In this document: piece after piece, positions 29,855 through 38,699 of the stretch | Layout of the letters: each line of letters opens with the position of its first letter | Position numbering within the stretch: position 1 is the stretch's first letter | Source of the DNA: Sphingopyxis panaciterrae | Lineage (GTDB): Bacteria; Pseudomonadota; Alphaproteobacteria; Sphingomonadales; Sphingomonadaceae | Length of the DNA: 64,000 nucleotides | Assembly: GCF_011762125.1 (NCBI RefSeq) | Contig: NZ_JAASQN010000008.1 | Span: 1-64,000 of the forward strand | Direction of reading: 5' to 3' | Translations under genes and position numbers: made by a program | Notes under the pieces: generated by a model | Told to the model about the DNA's origin: nothing | Database searches by the model: none | Seen by the model: the letters and a program-made list of their open reading frames with translations, nothing else

Positions 29855-30852
29855 GAGATTGCCTCCCTATCCGTAGAGTCGTCGGCCGAGCGAACGGACC
29901 ATGCCGGAGCGCCGCTCCGCACCGCACTCCTGAGCGTCGCCGATCGCGCGCGCGGATTGCGCGCCTCTTCGGCCTTGCCCGGCCGCACCTTGCGGGCCGG
30001 GGTTTCGAAAGTTGCGGCCCGCGCCGGAGGGGTAGGCGCGGGCCGGTGGCGCGAACCGGCGGCATCGCCTCCGCTCCGTTCGCGCAAGAAATTCTTCACG
30101 ATGCGATCCTCGGTGCTGTGAAAGCTGACGACGGCGAGCCGGCCGCCGGGGCGCAGCACGCGCTCGGCCGCGGCCAGACCCGCGACCAGTTCGTCGAGTT
30201 CGCCGTTGATGTGGATGCGGATCGCCTGAAAGCTTTTCGTCGAGGGATCCTTGGGCGCGCCGGGCGGATGGCGCAGCGCCTTGCGGATGACTGTCGCCAG
30301 TTCGGCGGTGCGGGCGAGCGGGCGAGCGGCGACGATCGCGCGGGCGACGCGGCGCGACTGGCGCTCGTCACCATAATGATAAAGCACGTCGGCAATTTCG
30401 GTCTCGTCGGCGCGGTTGAGCCAGTCGGCCGCGCTTTCTCCTTCCTGCGCCATGCGCATGTCGAGCGGACCGTCCTTCTGGAACGAGAAGCCGCGCTCAT
30501 CGCGATCGAGCTGCATCGACGAGACGCCGATGTCGAAGGTGATGCCGTCGACGGCGTCGATCCCGCGCTCGGCGAGCAGCCGGTCGATCTCGCCGAAGCG
30601 ACCGTGCACCAGCGTCAACCGGCCATCGGCTTCGGCGACCAGCGCCTGCCCCTCAGCGATCGCGTCGGGATCGCGGTCGCAGGCGATGACGTCGGCGCCC
30701 GCCGCGAGCATCGCGCGCGTATAGCCGCCGGCGCCGAAGGTCGCATCGACGTGGCGCTCGCCCGGGGCGATGGCGAGCGCGGCGAGGACTTCGTCGCGAA
30801 GGACCGGGTCGTGGCGCGGGTCGCGGGAGAGCTGAGGGGAAAGGTCGATCAT
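29848..30852 (-). CDS. rsmH: 16S rRNA (cytosine-1402-N4) methyltransferase
   Basis: A 334-aa SAM-dependent enzyme. It starts [14 protein letters not shown], binds SAM through [15 protein letters not shown], and has [19 protein letters not shown] and the C-terminal [15 protein letters not shown], all typical of RsmH (MraW). The start is the ATG overlapping the mraZ TGA. A basic, Ala/Pro-rich C-terminal tail makes it slightly longer than the E. coli protein. Confidence 0.97.
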   Translation of the reverse strand: MIDLSPQLSRDPRHDPVLRDEVLAALAIAPGERHVDATFGAGGYTRAMLAAGADVIACDRDPDAIAEGQALVAEADGRLTLVHGRFGEIDRLLAERGIDAVDGITFDIGVSSMQLDRDERGFSFQKDGPLDMRMAQEGESAADWLNRADETEIADVLYHYGDERQSRRVARAIVAARPLARTAELATVIRKALRHPPGAPKDPSTKSFQAIRIHINGELDELVAGLAAAERVLRPGGRLAVVSFHSTEDRIVKNFLRERSGGDAAGSRHRPAPTPPARAATFETPARKVRPGKAEEARNPRARSATLRSAVRSGAPAWSVRSADDSTDREAISC

Positions 30853-31349
30853 TTGCGCGCCTTCCCTTTTGCAGCACCCCACGACGCCGCAAGGCGCTGG
30901 AGCACCGGGTCTGCGTCGGCGCATTCGGCCAGTGTCGGCAGCCACCAGATTTCGAGCCGGCGGCCCGAGCCCACAAATGCCGTCGCGCCGGCATCGCCGA
31001 CGCGGTCGCGGTGGATGAAGCTGGGGAGGAAGCGCCCGCTGTCGTCGAGCGTGTAGGGCTCGGTGTAACTGAAGCGCTTCTTGAACTCGCTATCCTCGTC
31101 GAAATCGATGTTACGCAGCCGCGCGGTTTCGCGGTCGCGTTCGATCTCGCCGTTCAGGCGGTCATACTGATCCTGGCCATAGGCGACCAGGCAGGGCAGC
31201 TTTTCGTGGAACCCGACCCAAAGCACGCGCTGGCCGTCCGCTGTAAGGGGCACATTGTTGCGGAACTGAGAGGGGACGGCGATGCGCCCCTTGCCATCGA
31301 TCGCGGCGAAGTTGGTGCCTGCATATTGACCGGGCGTCACAACCGCCAT
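30849..31349 (-). CDS. mraZ: Transcriptional regulator MraZ
   Basis: A 166-aa protein with two SpoVT/AbrB-like DNA-binding halves: [19 protein letters not shown] and the later [19 protein letters not shown]. MraZ assembles as a ring and represses its own division-cluster promoter by binding short repeats. As first gene of the cluster with a 272-base upstream gap, it is well placed to do this. The four-base overlap with rsmH couples the two. Confidence 0.96.
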   Translation of the reverse strand: MAVVTPGQYAGTNFAAIDGKGRIAVPSQFRNNVPLTADGQRVLWVGFHEKLPCLVAYGQDQYDRLNGEIERDRETARLRNIDFDEDSEFKKRFSYTEPYTLDDSGRFLPSFIHRDRVGDAGATAFVGSGRRLEIWWLPTLAECADADPVLQRLAASWGAAKGKARK

Positions 31350-31471
31350 CGCTATGCCCCCTGCCGTGCGCCACCGGGCAAAACTTCCCTGATCCCGGAA
31401 TCACGAATTCCGGGCCGAATGACTCAGGCGGAGATTGCCCCTCTCCGATTCCTGACTATCAACTATAAATC

Positions 31472-31520
31472 GGGGTGGAAAGGGGTATTTTAGGGTAAAA
31501 TAGGGAATCTACTCCCTATT
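31472..31520. promoter_or_regulatory. Candidate MraZ operator: four phased G-triplets plus inverted repeat
   Basis: On the plus strand GGGT occurs at 31473, 31483 and 31493 and GGGA at 31503, each exactly ten bases apart, with A/T-rich spacers. The last box is also the left arm of a perfect inverted repeat: AATAGGGA (31499-31506), six bases, TCCCTATT (31513-31520). MraZ boxes in other bacteria are short G-containing repeats at one-helical-turn spacing before mraZ. The array is 124-171 bases upstream of the mraZ start; the promoter itself is not clear. Confidence 0.55.
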
Positions 31521-31621
31521 CGTCGCAAAAATGGGGGCAAATCGTTGAAATGCGCCTCCGAACGGCACGGCAGCGATACTCGCGCTGGGGCAAGCCGGGG
31601 AAAAACGGCGATAGGACGGGG

Positions 31622-32788
31622 TCAGAAGCGCGGCGGGCGCATCCACAGCGGACGGAGCACCGCGCGGTTCGCGGCATCGTCCCACAGCCGCGCGGCAAGC
31701 CAGTCCATCGTGTCGGCGCGGCGCAGATGGGACGCGCCCCTCACCAGCGGCTGCCACAGGGGTGCGAAGAGCAGGTCGGCATCGCCGACGATCCACACCT
31801 TACCCGCGCCGACCGGACAGGCGGCAACGCGGCGATCGGCGTAGGACAGGCACGGCGGCGGCAGGCGAACGAACCGTCCGGCACTGAACAATCGCAGGCG
31901 CGCACCATCGACATCGACCACTCGCGCCCCGGTTTCGCGGGCGGGCGCCGCGCCGAGCACAATCCCCCAATGGTCGAGCAAAGGGGTGAGCAGGCTGGTG
32001 ACGGGCGGATTGCGCGGATCGCCCAGCGGATAGCGCGCGGGCCAGCCCGACAGCGCATCGGCAAGGATGACCGCACGCCCTCCCCTGCGCACGAAAGTAT
32101 CGATCGCGACCAGCTCGCGCGGCGCCAGCGCGCGCGGATGGGCGAGGAGAAGCGCACCGCCGCGCGGCGGCACATGATCGACGATGCTGTCGACTAGCGC
32201 GACGGGGCCCGCCGCCTCCAGTCGTGCCAGCGCCGGATCGTCCGCCGCGCCTTCGGCGATCATCGCGGCGATATCGCCCCCCGCGGTCCAGCGCAGCGGC
32301 AGCCCGGTGAGCATCGTCACCGAGGGAGCGTCCGCCGCCGCAACCGCAGGGCGATAGAGCCAGGACAGCAGCCCGTGCCCCGCCGCAAACCAGCCGAGCG
32401 CGAACCCCAGCACGGCGAACAACCGGATCGCCCTGCCCTTCGCACGCCATTGCACCAACGCATCGGCAGCGAATGCAGCAGCGGCGACGGCGATCAGGAT
32501 CAGCAGCAATTGCGCCCAGCCCGGCGAACCGGCGAGCCCGAATGCGAGGAGCGCCTGAGCGGACAACAGGATCGCCGCGGCGATCAGAATGCACCGCCGG
32601 CGGTCGCGCACCGCTGCGCCGCGCTGCCACCAGCCCAGCAACAGCATCGGCGGTGCCAGCAAAGGCAGGGCCAGCGCCGGATCGATGCGATCGAGCCAAT
32701 ATTGTCCGCCCGCGAACCAGCCGAGCGCGATCGTCAATGCGGAAACCGCCAGCGCGCGCCGCCCCGGCCCGAATGCGCGGGTCGTCAC
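31622..32788 (-). CDS. Membrane protein with DUF4350/GldG-like domain, unknown function
   Basis: A 388-aa protein. About 140 N-terminal residues hold four hydrophobic helices. A soluble part contains LLLAHPRALAPRELVAIDTFVRRGGRAVILAD and a later KVWIVGDADLLF, the layout of DUF4350 or GldG-like proteins with a degenerate class I glutaminase-like fold. I cannot assign a reaction. It overlaps the 126-aa gene upstream by four bases (ATGA), and its stop lies 272 bases before mraZ. Confidence 0.7.
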   Translation of the reverse strand: MTTRAFGPGRRALAVSALTIALGWFAGGQYWLDRIDPALALPLLAPPMLLLGWWQRGAAVRDRRRCILIAAAILLSAQALLAFGLAGSPGWAQLLLILIAVAAAAFAADALVQWRAKGRAIRLFAVLGFALGWFAAGHGLLSWLYRPAVAAADAPSVTMLTGLPLRWTAGGDIAAMIAEGAADDPALARLEAAGPVALVDSIVDHVPPRGGALLLAHPRALAPRELVAIDTFVRRGGRAVILADALSGWPARYPLGDPRNPPVTSLLTPLLDHWGIVLGAAPARETGARVVDVDGARLRLFSAGRFVRLPPPCLSYADRRVAACPVGAGKVWIVGDADLLFAPLWQPLVRGASHLRRADTMDWLAARLWDDAANRAVLRPLWMRPPRF

Positions 32789-33165
32789 TGTTTCGATTGG
32801 CGGGCCCGGGCGAGTGCTGGATCGGGTTCAAGGTCGGGAACGGTCGTCGCCGCCGGCGCCGCCGGCACGGCCTGCGGCACCTTCACCGGCGTCAGCGCAT
32901 TTTCATCCTTGGAAACCGGCTGCACGCCCAGTTCCTCAAGCGGGGCGCTGGCGCTCTTCTGCTCCTCGCCGGGCATATTGACCGCGGGATCGAGCGCCGC
33001 GCTCTGCCCGGCATTTTCGCGTGCGCGATCACCGATCAGCCCGGCCATGCCGACGAGCAACAGCACCGTCAGCACACCCGCTATCCCGATCTGCAAGCGC
33101 CGCATCGTATCGTGGGCGGGCGTGACGGGAGCCGGCACTGCCGTTTCGACCTTTCCCTGGTTCAT
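32785..33165 (-). CDS. Small single-pass membrane protein, unknown function
   Basis: A 126-aa protein with a short N-terminal cytoplasmic part, one membrane helix (LQIGIAGVLTVLLLVGMAGLIG, about residues 24-45) and a Pro/Ala-rich periplasmic tail. I do not recognise a domain. The ATG overlaps the cysK stop and its own stop overlaps the next start, so three genes are translationally chained. It probably works with the DUF4350-like protein. Upstream in-frame codons lie in cysK and were rejected. Confidence 0.65.
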   Translation of the reverse strand: MNQGKVETAVPAPVTPAHDTMRRLQIGIAGVLTVLLLVGMAGLIGDRARENAGQSAALDPAVNMPGEEQKSASAPLEELGVQPVSKDENALTPVKVPQAVPAAPAATTVPDLEPDPALARARQSKQ

Positions 33166-34148
33166 GCCGCGGCCTCCGTATCCGCCAGCCCTTTGCTCGC
33201 CAGCCACTGAGGGTTGAAGAGCGTCGACAGATAGCGAAACCCGCTGTCGCACAGGATAGTTGCAATGCGCTTGCCGGGACCAAGCTGGCGCGCCAGCGCC
33301 ATCGCGCCCGCGACGTTGATCCCCGACGACAGGCCGAGGCATAACCCCTCCTCGTCGAGCAGTTGGCGCACGACCGCGAGCCCTTCAGCGTCCGAGATAC
33401 GGAACTGGGTGTCGATCGGCGCGCCTTCCAGATTGGCGGTGATGCGGTTCTGGCCGATCCCTTCAGCGACGCTCGACCCTTCGGGCTTCAGCTCGCCGCA
33501 CTGATAATAATTATAGAGCCCGGCGCCGTGCGGATCGGTCAGTGCGATGACAATGTCGGCGCTCTTCGCCTTCAGTCCCAGCCCGGTCCCCGCGATCGTC
33601 CCGCCGGTCCCCGCCGCACAGGTAAAGCCGTCGATCCGGCCGTCCATCTGCGCCCAGATTTCCTCGGCGGTGCCGAGCACGTGCGACTTGCGGTTGGCGA
33701 TATTGTCGAACTGGTTGGCCCAGATCGCATTGTCGGTTTCCTCGGCAATGCGGCGCGAGGTGTGGACGAAATGGCCGGGATTCGCGAAGGGTGCGGGCGG
33801 GACCAGCACCAGCTCGGCGCCCAGCGCGCGGATCGTCGCCATCTTCTCGGCGCTCTGGTTGTCGGGCATGACGATGATCGTCTTATACCCCAACGCATTG
33901 CCAACGAGCGCAAGCCCGATGCCGGTGTTGCCCGCGGTCCCCTCGACAATCGTGCCGCCGGGACGCAGGCTGCCGTTCGCTTCGGCATCGCGCACGATAT
34001 AAAGCGCTGCGCGGTCCTTCACCGAACCGCCGGGGTTGGCATATTCGCACTTACCCCAGATTTCGCACCCAGTGGCTTCGCTTGGCCCCTTGAGCAGCAC
34101 AAGCGGGGTGTTGCCGATCAGGGCCAGACTGTTTTGAGCAATGGTCAT
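33162..34148 (-). CDS. cysK: Cysteine synthase A (O-acetylserine sulfhydrylase)
   Basis: A 328-aa fold-type II PLP enzyme making cysteine from O-acetylserine and sulfide. It has IGNTPLVLL, the PLP lysine K44 in NPGGSVKDRAA, the substrate loop EGTAGNTGIGLA and the phosphate-binding GTGGTIAGTG. The EGTAGNTG loop matches the subgroup that includes fungal and some proteobacterial cysteine synthases. The start is the ATG at 34148; earlier codons are divergent-promoter sequence. It heads a three-gene coupled unit. Confidence 0.93.
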   Translation of the reverse strand: MTIAQNSLALIGNTPLVLLKGPSEATGCEIWGKCEYANPGGSVKDRAALYIVRDAEANGSLRPGGTIVEGTAGNTGIGLALVGNALGYKTIIVMPDNQSAEKMATIRALGAELVLVPPAPFANPGHFVHTSRRIAEETDNAIWANQFDNIANRKSHVLGTAEEIWAQMDGRIDGFTCAAGTGGTIAGTGLGLKAKSADIVIALTDPHGAGLYNYYQCGELKPEGSSVAEGIGQNRITANLEGAPIDTQFRISDAEGLAVVRQLLDEEGLCLGLSSGINVAGAMALARQLGPGKRIATILCDSGFRYLSTLFNPQWLASKGLADTEAAA

Positions 34149-34284
34149 AAGGTCCGATTTAGGACGGCGCCAAGGCGGCTGCAAGACAGCTTCGTTTTTC
34201 CCGCTCCATCTTCGGCTTTGTCGACCAACGGGGCACAGCCGCCGACGAACGACCGGCCATAAGCAAGCGAAGGGCTTGTTATGG

Positions 34285-34302
34285 TAACAGTATATCATTA
34301 CT
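34285..34302. promoter_or_regulatory. Candidate Zur box upstream of the ZnuD-like receptor
   Basis: GTAACAGTATATCATTAC is an imperfect palindrome with GTAA and TTAC ends and an AT-rich core, 14 of 18 positions agreeing with the form GTAATGTTATAACATTAC that I associate with proteobacterial Zur sites. It ends 42 bases before the receptor ATG, inside the 196-base divergent gap with cysK. No alternative operator stands out there. Confidence 0.5.
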
Positions 34303-34344
34303 GGACCGGCGACAGCCTCCCCAAGCTACAGGATATTTCCACCG

Positions 34345-36432
34345 ATGCGTTTGCTCTCTTCCGCGGGTTCCGCGCTTGCCATCGCTCTCGTAACCGTCGC
34401 CACCCCCGCCTTTGCGCAGGACCGCCCCGCGGCGACGGGGGAGGATGATTATCACACCGGCGACCCGATCATCGTCACCGCGCCCTATGTCCGCAGCCTC
34501 GACATCCTCGGCAATGTGTCGGTGATGGAAGGCGAGAAGCTGGCGCAGGATATTCGCGGCCAGATCGGCGACAGCCTGACCCGCCTGCCCGGCGTGTCGA
34601 CGAGCAGCTTCTCGCCCGGCGCGTCGCGCCCGATCCTGCGCGGCTTTTCGGGGGAGCGGGTGAGCGTGCTCGTCGACGGGCTCGGCGCGATCGACGCGTC
34701 GTCGACTTCCGCCGATCACGGCGTCAGCATCGATCCGCTGACCGCCGAACGCATCGAGGTCCTGCGCGGCCCGTCGGTCCTGCTCTTTTCGAGCCAGGCG
34801 ATTGGCGGCGCCGTCAATGTCTTCGACCGCCGCATCCCGCGCAGCATCCCCGAAGAGCCGTTCCACGTCGACGCCCTCGCCAGCTATGGCAGCGCCTCGG
34901 ACGATAAGAGCATCGGCGCCTCGGTCGACGTGCCGCTGACCCAGCAATTCGTCGTCCATGTCGACGGCAATTACCGCGATTCGAACGATGTCCGCGCGGG
35001 CGGCCTCATCTATGCGGAACCGCTGCGCCAGCGCCTGCTCGGCCTCGCCGCCGATGCGGCGGCCGATGGCGATGCCGACGAAGCCGCGCGGCTGACCGGC
35101 GCCGCGAACAGCCGCGGCCGCATTCCCAACAGTGCAAGCACCAGCACCAGCGCCGGCATCGGCGCCGCCTATATTAACGATGGCGGCATGCTCGGCCTGT
35201 CGTTCGGCTATCTTGAAACCGACTATGGCATCCCGCCGCGCGCCGACCTTGGCGAAGAGCCGACGATTTCGTCGCGCCAATATCGCGTCGATCTGCGCGG
35301 CGAGGTCAACCTCGGCGACGGCCTGTTCGAAAAGCTGCGCGTCCGCGGCGCCTATGGCGACTATGCGCATACCGAGTTCGACGATGGCGTCCCTGGCACG
35401 ACCTTCCTCAACAAGGGGATCGAGTTCCGCACCGAACTGGCGCAGAACGACCGCGGCGGCTGGCGCGGCGCAAGCGGCCTCCAGTACAGCTTCCGCGATT
35501 TCGCCGCGATCGGCGACGAGGCCTTCCTGCCGCCCAACGAAACCACCCGCCTCGCTGCCTTCACGCTGCAGGAACTGGAGATGGGACCGCTGACGCTCGA
35601 AGGCGCGCTGCGCTTCGAAAAATCCAACGTCAAGGCGAGCAGCATCGGCTTCGACCGGTCGTTCAACGCCTTTTCGGGCGCAGGCGGCTTCAGCTATGCG
35701 ATCGCCGACGGCCTGAAGGCGAGCGTCTCGGTCTCGCACAGCGAACGTGCCCCCTCGGCCGAGGAGTTGCTGTCCGACGGCCCGCACGCCGCAACGCAAA
35801 CCTTCGAACGCGGCAACCCCGATTTCGACAAGGAAACCAGCTGGGGCGGCGAAGCATCGCTGAAGTTCAATCGCGACGGCTATGCGATCGCGCTCACCGG
35901 CTATGCGAGCTGGTTCGACGGCTTCATCTATGAAAGCGACACCGGGCTGATCGAGGACGACCTGCCGCTGTTCCAGTTCCTGCAGGACAAGGCGCGCACC
36001 TGGGGCTTCGAATTCGAAGCGAGCGCCCCGCTCGCCCAGATCGGCGGCTTCAATATCGTCGCCGACGCGACCGCCGACATGACGCGCGCCAAGATCAAGG
36101 GCGCCGGCGTCGACGGCAATGTCCCGCGCATCCCGCCGCTGCGCATCCTCGGCGGGCTCGAAGCGCAAGGCGAGCGCATCGACGCGCGTGCCGAAGTCGA
36201 ATGGACCGACGACCAGACCCGCATCGCGACCTTCGAGACGCCGACCAAGGGCTTCACTCTCGTCAACGCCTCGCTGACCTGGCGTCCGCTGCCCGACACG
36301 AAGAATTTGTCGCTGACGCTGGCGGCGAACAATATCTTCGACGTCGACGCCCGCCGCCACGCCAGCTTCACCAAGGATTATGTGCCGCTGGCGGGGCGTG
36401 ACATCCGGATTACCGCGCGGGCGAGTTTCTGA
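34345..36432 (+). CDS. TonB-dependent outer-membrane receptor, ZnuD-like (probable zinc uptake)
   Basis: A 695-aa receptor with signal peptide (cleavage near ATPAFA-QD), a TonB-box-like DPIIVTAPY, the plug with LRGFSGERVSVLVDGLGAID and SADHGVSIDPLTAERIEVLRG, then a beta-barrel ending in ITARASF. The SADHG segment before the LRGP motif and the short barrel are typical of the ZnuD group of zinc receptors. The upstream Zur-like palindrome supports this. Substrate is inferred, not shown. It converges on fabG, with a palindromic repeat between them. Confidence 0.85.
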   Translation: MRLLSSAGSALAIALVTVATPAFAQDRPAATGEDDYHTGDPIIVTAPYVRSLDILGNVSVMEGEKLAQDIRGQIGDSLTRLPGVSTSSFSPGASRPILRGFSGERVSVLVDGLGAIDASSTSADHGVSIDPLTAERIEVLRGPSVLLFSSQAIGGAVNVFDRRIPRSIPEEPFHVDALASYGSASDDKSIGASVDVPLTQQFVVHVDGNYRDSNDVRAGGLIYAEPLRQRLLGLAADAAADGDADEAARLTGAANSRGRIPNSASTSTSAGIGAAYINDGGMLGLSFGYLETDYGIPPRADLGEEPTISSRQYRVDLRGEVNLGDGLFEKLRVRGAYGDYAHTEFDDGVPGTTFLNKGIEFRTELAQNDRGGWRGASGLQYSFRDFAAIGDEAFLPPNETTRLAAFTLQELEMGPLTLEGALRFEKSNVKASSIGFDRSFNAFSGAGGFSYAIADGLKASVSVSHSERAPSAEELLSDGPHAATQTFERGNPDFDKETSWGGEASLKFNRDGYAIALTGYASWFDGFIYESDTGLIEDDLPLFQFLQDKARTWGFEFEASAPLAQIGGFNIVADATADMTRAKIKGAGVDGNVPRIPPLRILGGLEAQGERIDARAEVEWTDDQTRIATFETPTKGFTLVNASLTWRPLPDTKNLSLTLAANNIFDVDARRHASFTKDYVPLAGRDIRITARASF

Positions 36433-36463
36433 CCCGGCCGCTGCCATAGCTACCATCCACTTT

Positions 36464-36555
36464 CGTCATCCCGGGCTGGACCCGGGATCCCGCTTTTTTA
36501 AAGTCATCTGTTGTTTTCGAGAGCAAGCGGGACCCCGGGTCCAGTCCGGGGTGAC
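36464..36555. repeat. Palindromic intergenic repeat, copy 2
   Basis: Same element as at 110-202: CGTCATCCCGGG left end, internal GGATCCCGC plus T-run, AGCGGGACCCCGGG, and CCGGGGTGAC right end. It lies between convergent genes, where it may also serve as a bidirectional terminator. The right flank (AAGGAAATGGCAGC) resembles that of copy 3. Confidence 0.85.
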
Positions 36556-36615
36556 AAAGAAGGAAATGGCAGCTTCCAGCCGAAACCCACCATTCCCGCC
36601 CCGACCCCGTCGCCT

Positions 36616-37356
36616 CTACGACAGCATCGCCATCCCGCCGTTCACATGCAGCGTCTGGCCGGTAACATAGCCGGCTTCCTTCGAAGCCAGATAGACCACC
36701 GCCGCCGCGATATCGCTGCCTTCGCCCATGCGGCCCGCCGGAATGCGCTGGTTCAGCGCTTCCTTCTGCGCGTCGGGCAGGTCATCGGTCATCGCGGTGG
36801 CGATGAAGCCGGGCGCGACGCAATTCGCCGTCACGCCGCGGCTCGCCAGTTCCTGCGCCAGCGCCTTGGTCATGCCCGTGACGCCCGCCTTCGATGCCGC
36901 ATAATTGGCCTGCCCCGGATTGCCCGTCGCGCCGACGACGCTGGTGATCGAAATGATGCGCCCGAAGCGCGCCTTCATCATCGGCTTGGCGGCGGCGCGC
37001 GCGAGGCGGAAATTGGCCTCCAGATTGATGCGGATGACGTCCAGCCACTCCTCATCCTTCATCCGCATGATCAGATTGTCGCGCGTCACCCCCGCATTGT
37101 TGACGAGAATATCGAGTTGCCCGAGCACATCGACCGCCGACGGCACGAGCGCGTCGACCGCGGCAGCATCGCCAAGGTTGCACGGCAGCGCGACATGATC
37201 GCCGCCGAGACTGTCGCGAAACGCGGCCAGCTTTTCGGCATTGGATCCCGAAACCGCAAGCCGCGCGCCCTGCGCCGCCAGCGCCTGCGCAACAGCCGAA
37301 CCGATACCGCCCGAGGCGCCGGTAACAAGGGCGGTCATGCCGGTGAGATCGAACAT
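36616..37356 (-). CDS. fabG: 3-oxoacyl-[acyl-carrier-protein] reductase
   Basis: A 246-aa classical SDR that reduces beta-ketoacyl-ACP with NADPH in fatty-acid elongation. It has VTGASGGIGSAVA for cofactor binding, NNAG, the catalytic S139, Y152 and K156 (YAASK), and the C-terminal VTGQTLHVNGGMAM typical of FabG. The ATG follows AGGAGA. It is 293 bases downstream of fabD. The usual acpP and fabF do not follow; instead a repeat and the ZnuD-like receptor do. Confidence 0.95.
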   Translation of the reverse strand: MFDLTGMTALVTGASGGIGSAVAQALAAQGARLAVSGSNAEKLAAFRDSLGGDHVALPCNLGDAAAVDALVPSAVDVLGQLDILVNNAGVTRDNLIMRMKDEEWLDVIRINLEANFRLARAAAKPMMKARFGRIISITSVVGATGNPGQANYAASKAGVTGMTKALAQELASRGVTANCVAPGFIATAMTDDLPDAQKEALNQRIPAGRMGEGSDIAAAVVYLASKEAGYVTGQTLHVNGGMAMLS

Positions 37357-37425
37357 CTGAATTTCTCCTGAAATCTTAAACTAGAATCGATGGGGGCTGC
37401 GCGTTCGAACGTGTAATTTTATTCC

Positions 37426-37443
37426 AAAGGTCACAAAGGTCAC
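37426..37443. repeat. Tandem 9-base direct repeat in the fabD-fabG gap
   Basis: AAAGGTCAC occurs twice back to back in the 293-base fabD-fabG gap (37357-37649), about 70 bases before the fabG start. It may be a regulator half-site pair. I see no gene in the gap; a 68-codon frame at 37440-37646 has no ribosome site and no family resemblance. Confidence 0.4.
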
Positions 37444-37649
37444 GCTACACACCCCACACATTGCGAGAACCATCGCAAAGCAGATGGTCGACTGGGGGCG
37501 GTTCGCGAAGAGGCCTGAACAAGCATATCGAGGCGAAAGTAAGCCCGCGCGATAATGTAGGACAGCGGTTTTTCCTGCCTGGTTCCGACTGGACCTGGTC
37601 GCCGGGGACCGGGTTTAGAAACGCATCGTAGAAGCCGTGTTCTCACAGG

Positions 37650-38588
37650 CTACAGCGTCTTGAGCAGCGCTTCGATATCGTCCATCGAAATCACGCTCAC
37701 CGTCTCGACCTCACCCGCCGCGCTGCGCTTGACCATCGGCGAGAGGACCTTGCCGCCGAATTCGACGAATTGCTGGACGCCGATATCCTCCATCGCGCCG
37801 ACGCTCTCGCGCCAGCGGACGCGGCCGGTGACTTGCTGGACGAGCAGGTCGCGGATCGTGCCGGCGTCGCTGACCGGGCTCGCGGTGACGTTGGCAACCA
37901 CCGGCACCAGCGGGGCGGCGGGCGGATTGGCGCCGAGTGCTTCGGCCATCGCATCGGCCGCCGCCTGCATCAGCGGGCAGTGGAAGGGTGCCGACACCGG
38001 CAGCAGCACGCCGCGCTTGATCCCGAAGTCCTTGACCAGCGCGACCGCGCGCTCGACCGCGCCCTTGTGGCCCGAAATTACGACCTGCGACGGGTCATTG
38101 TCGTTGGCGACGGTGCACACCTCGCCCTCGGCCGCCGCATCGGCAAGCTTCTGCGCGGTCTCGATATCGGCCCCGAGCAACGCCGCCATCGCGCCGACGC
38201 CAACCGGCACCGCCGCCTGCATCGCCTGTCCGCGCGTCTTCAAAAGACGCGCGGTGGTCGCGAGGTCAAAGGCACCCGCGGCGCAGAGCGCGCTATATTC
38301 GCCAAGGCTGTGCCCCGCGACATAATCGGCCGTGGCAGCGAGGGTCACGCCGCCTTCCTTTTCGAGCACGCGCAATGTTGCGATCGCATTCGCCATGATC
38401 GCCGGCTGGGCATTTTCGGTAAGGGTCAGCTGATCCTCGGGACCTTCGCTCATCAGCTGAAACAGCTTCTGGCCAAGCGCGTCGTCGACTTCCTGAAACA
38501 CTTCGCGTGCGTGCCGAGAGGCGCCGGACAGCGCCTTGCCCATGCCGACCGCCTGGCTGCCCTGACCCGGAAAGATGAATGCGCGCAT
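37650..38588 (-). CDS. fabD: Malonyl-CoA--ACP transacylase
   Basis: A 312-aa acyltransferase that loads malonyl groups on ACP. It begins FIFPGQGSQAVGMG and has the nucleophile S94 in AGHSLGEYSA, an R near 118, and the catalytic histidine in SAPFHCPLM. Length is standard. The ribosome site is weak (TAGGGT). A perfect 25-base inverted repeat lies just upstream, and fabG follows on the same strand. Confidence 0.97.
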   Translation of the reverse strand: MRAFIFPGQGSQAVGMGKALSGASRHAREVFQEVDDALGQKLFQLMSEGPEDQLTLTENAQPAIMANAIATLRVLEKEGGVTLAATADYVAGHSLGEYSALCAAGAFDLATTARLLKTRGQAMQAAVPVGVGAMAALLGADIETAQKLADAAAEGEVCTVANDNDPSQVVISGHKGAVERAVALVKDFGIKRGVLLPVSAPFHCPLMQAAADAMAEALGANPPAAPLVPVVANVTASPVSDAGTIRDLLVQQVTGRVRWRESVGAMEDIGVQQFVEFGGKVLSPMVKRSAAGEVETVSVISMDDIEALLKTL

Positions 38589-38605
38589 GACCCTAAACCC
38601 TTTAT

Positions 38606-38675
38606 CGTCGCCCCCGCGAAGGCGGGGGCCGTTGTCGTTCTAACTCTAGCGGCCCCCGCCTTCGCGGGGGCGACG
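38606..38675. repeat. Perfect 25-base inverted repeat upstream of fabD
   Basis: Arms at 38606-38630 and 38651-38675 are exact reverse complements around a 20-base loop. Each arm is itself a small palindrome (CCCCCGC-GAAG-GCGGGGG). This is the style of REP-like elements of alphaproteobacteria. It lies between the LD-carboxypeptidase stop and the fabD start on the same strand, so it is in the fabD leader or acts as a barrier between them. Confidence 0.85.
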
Positions 38676-38699
38676 CAATAGGATCAGGCGCCTATTGCG

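Noticed and set aside
34279-36456. A 725-codon minus-strand frame opposite the ZnuD-like receptor
   Set aside because: The receptor has a signal peptide, plug and barrel motifs and a ribosome site; the opposite frame has none.
37440-37646. A 68-codon frame in the fabD-fabG gap
   Set aside because: No ribosome site, no resemblance to acpP or any small protein I know, and unlike neighbouring codon use.
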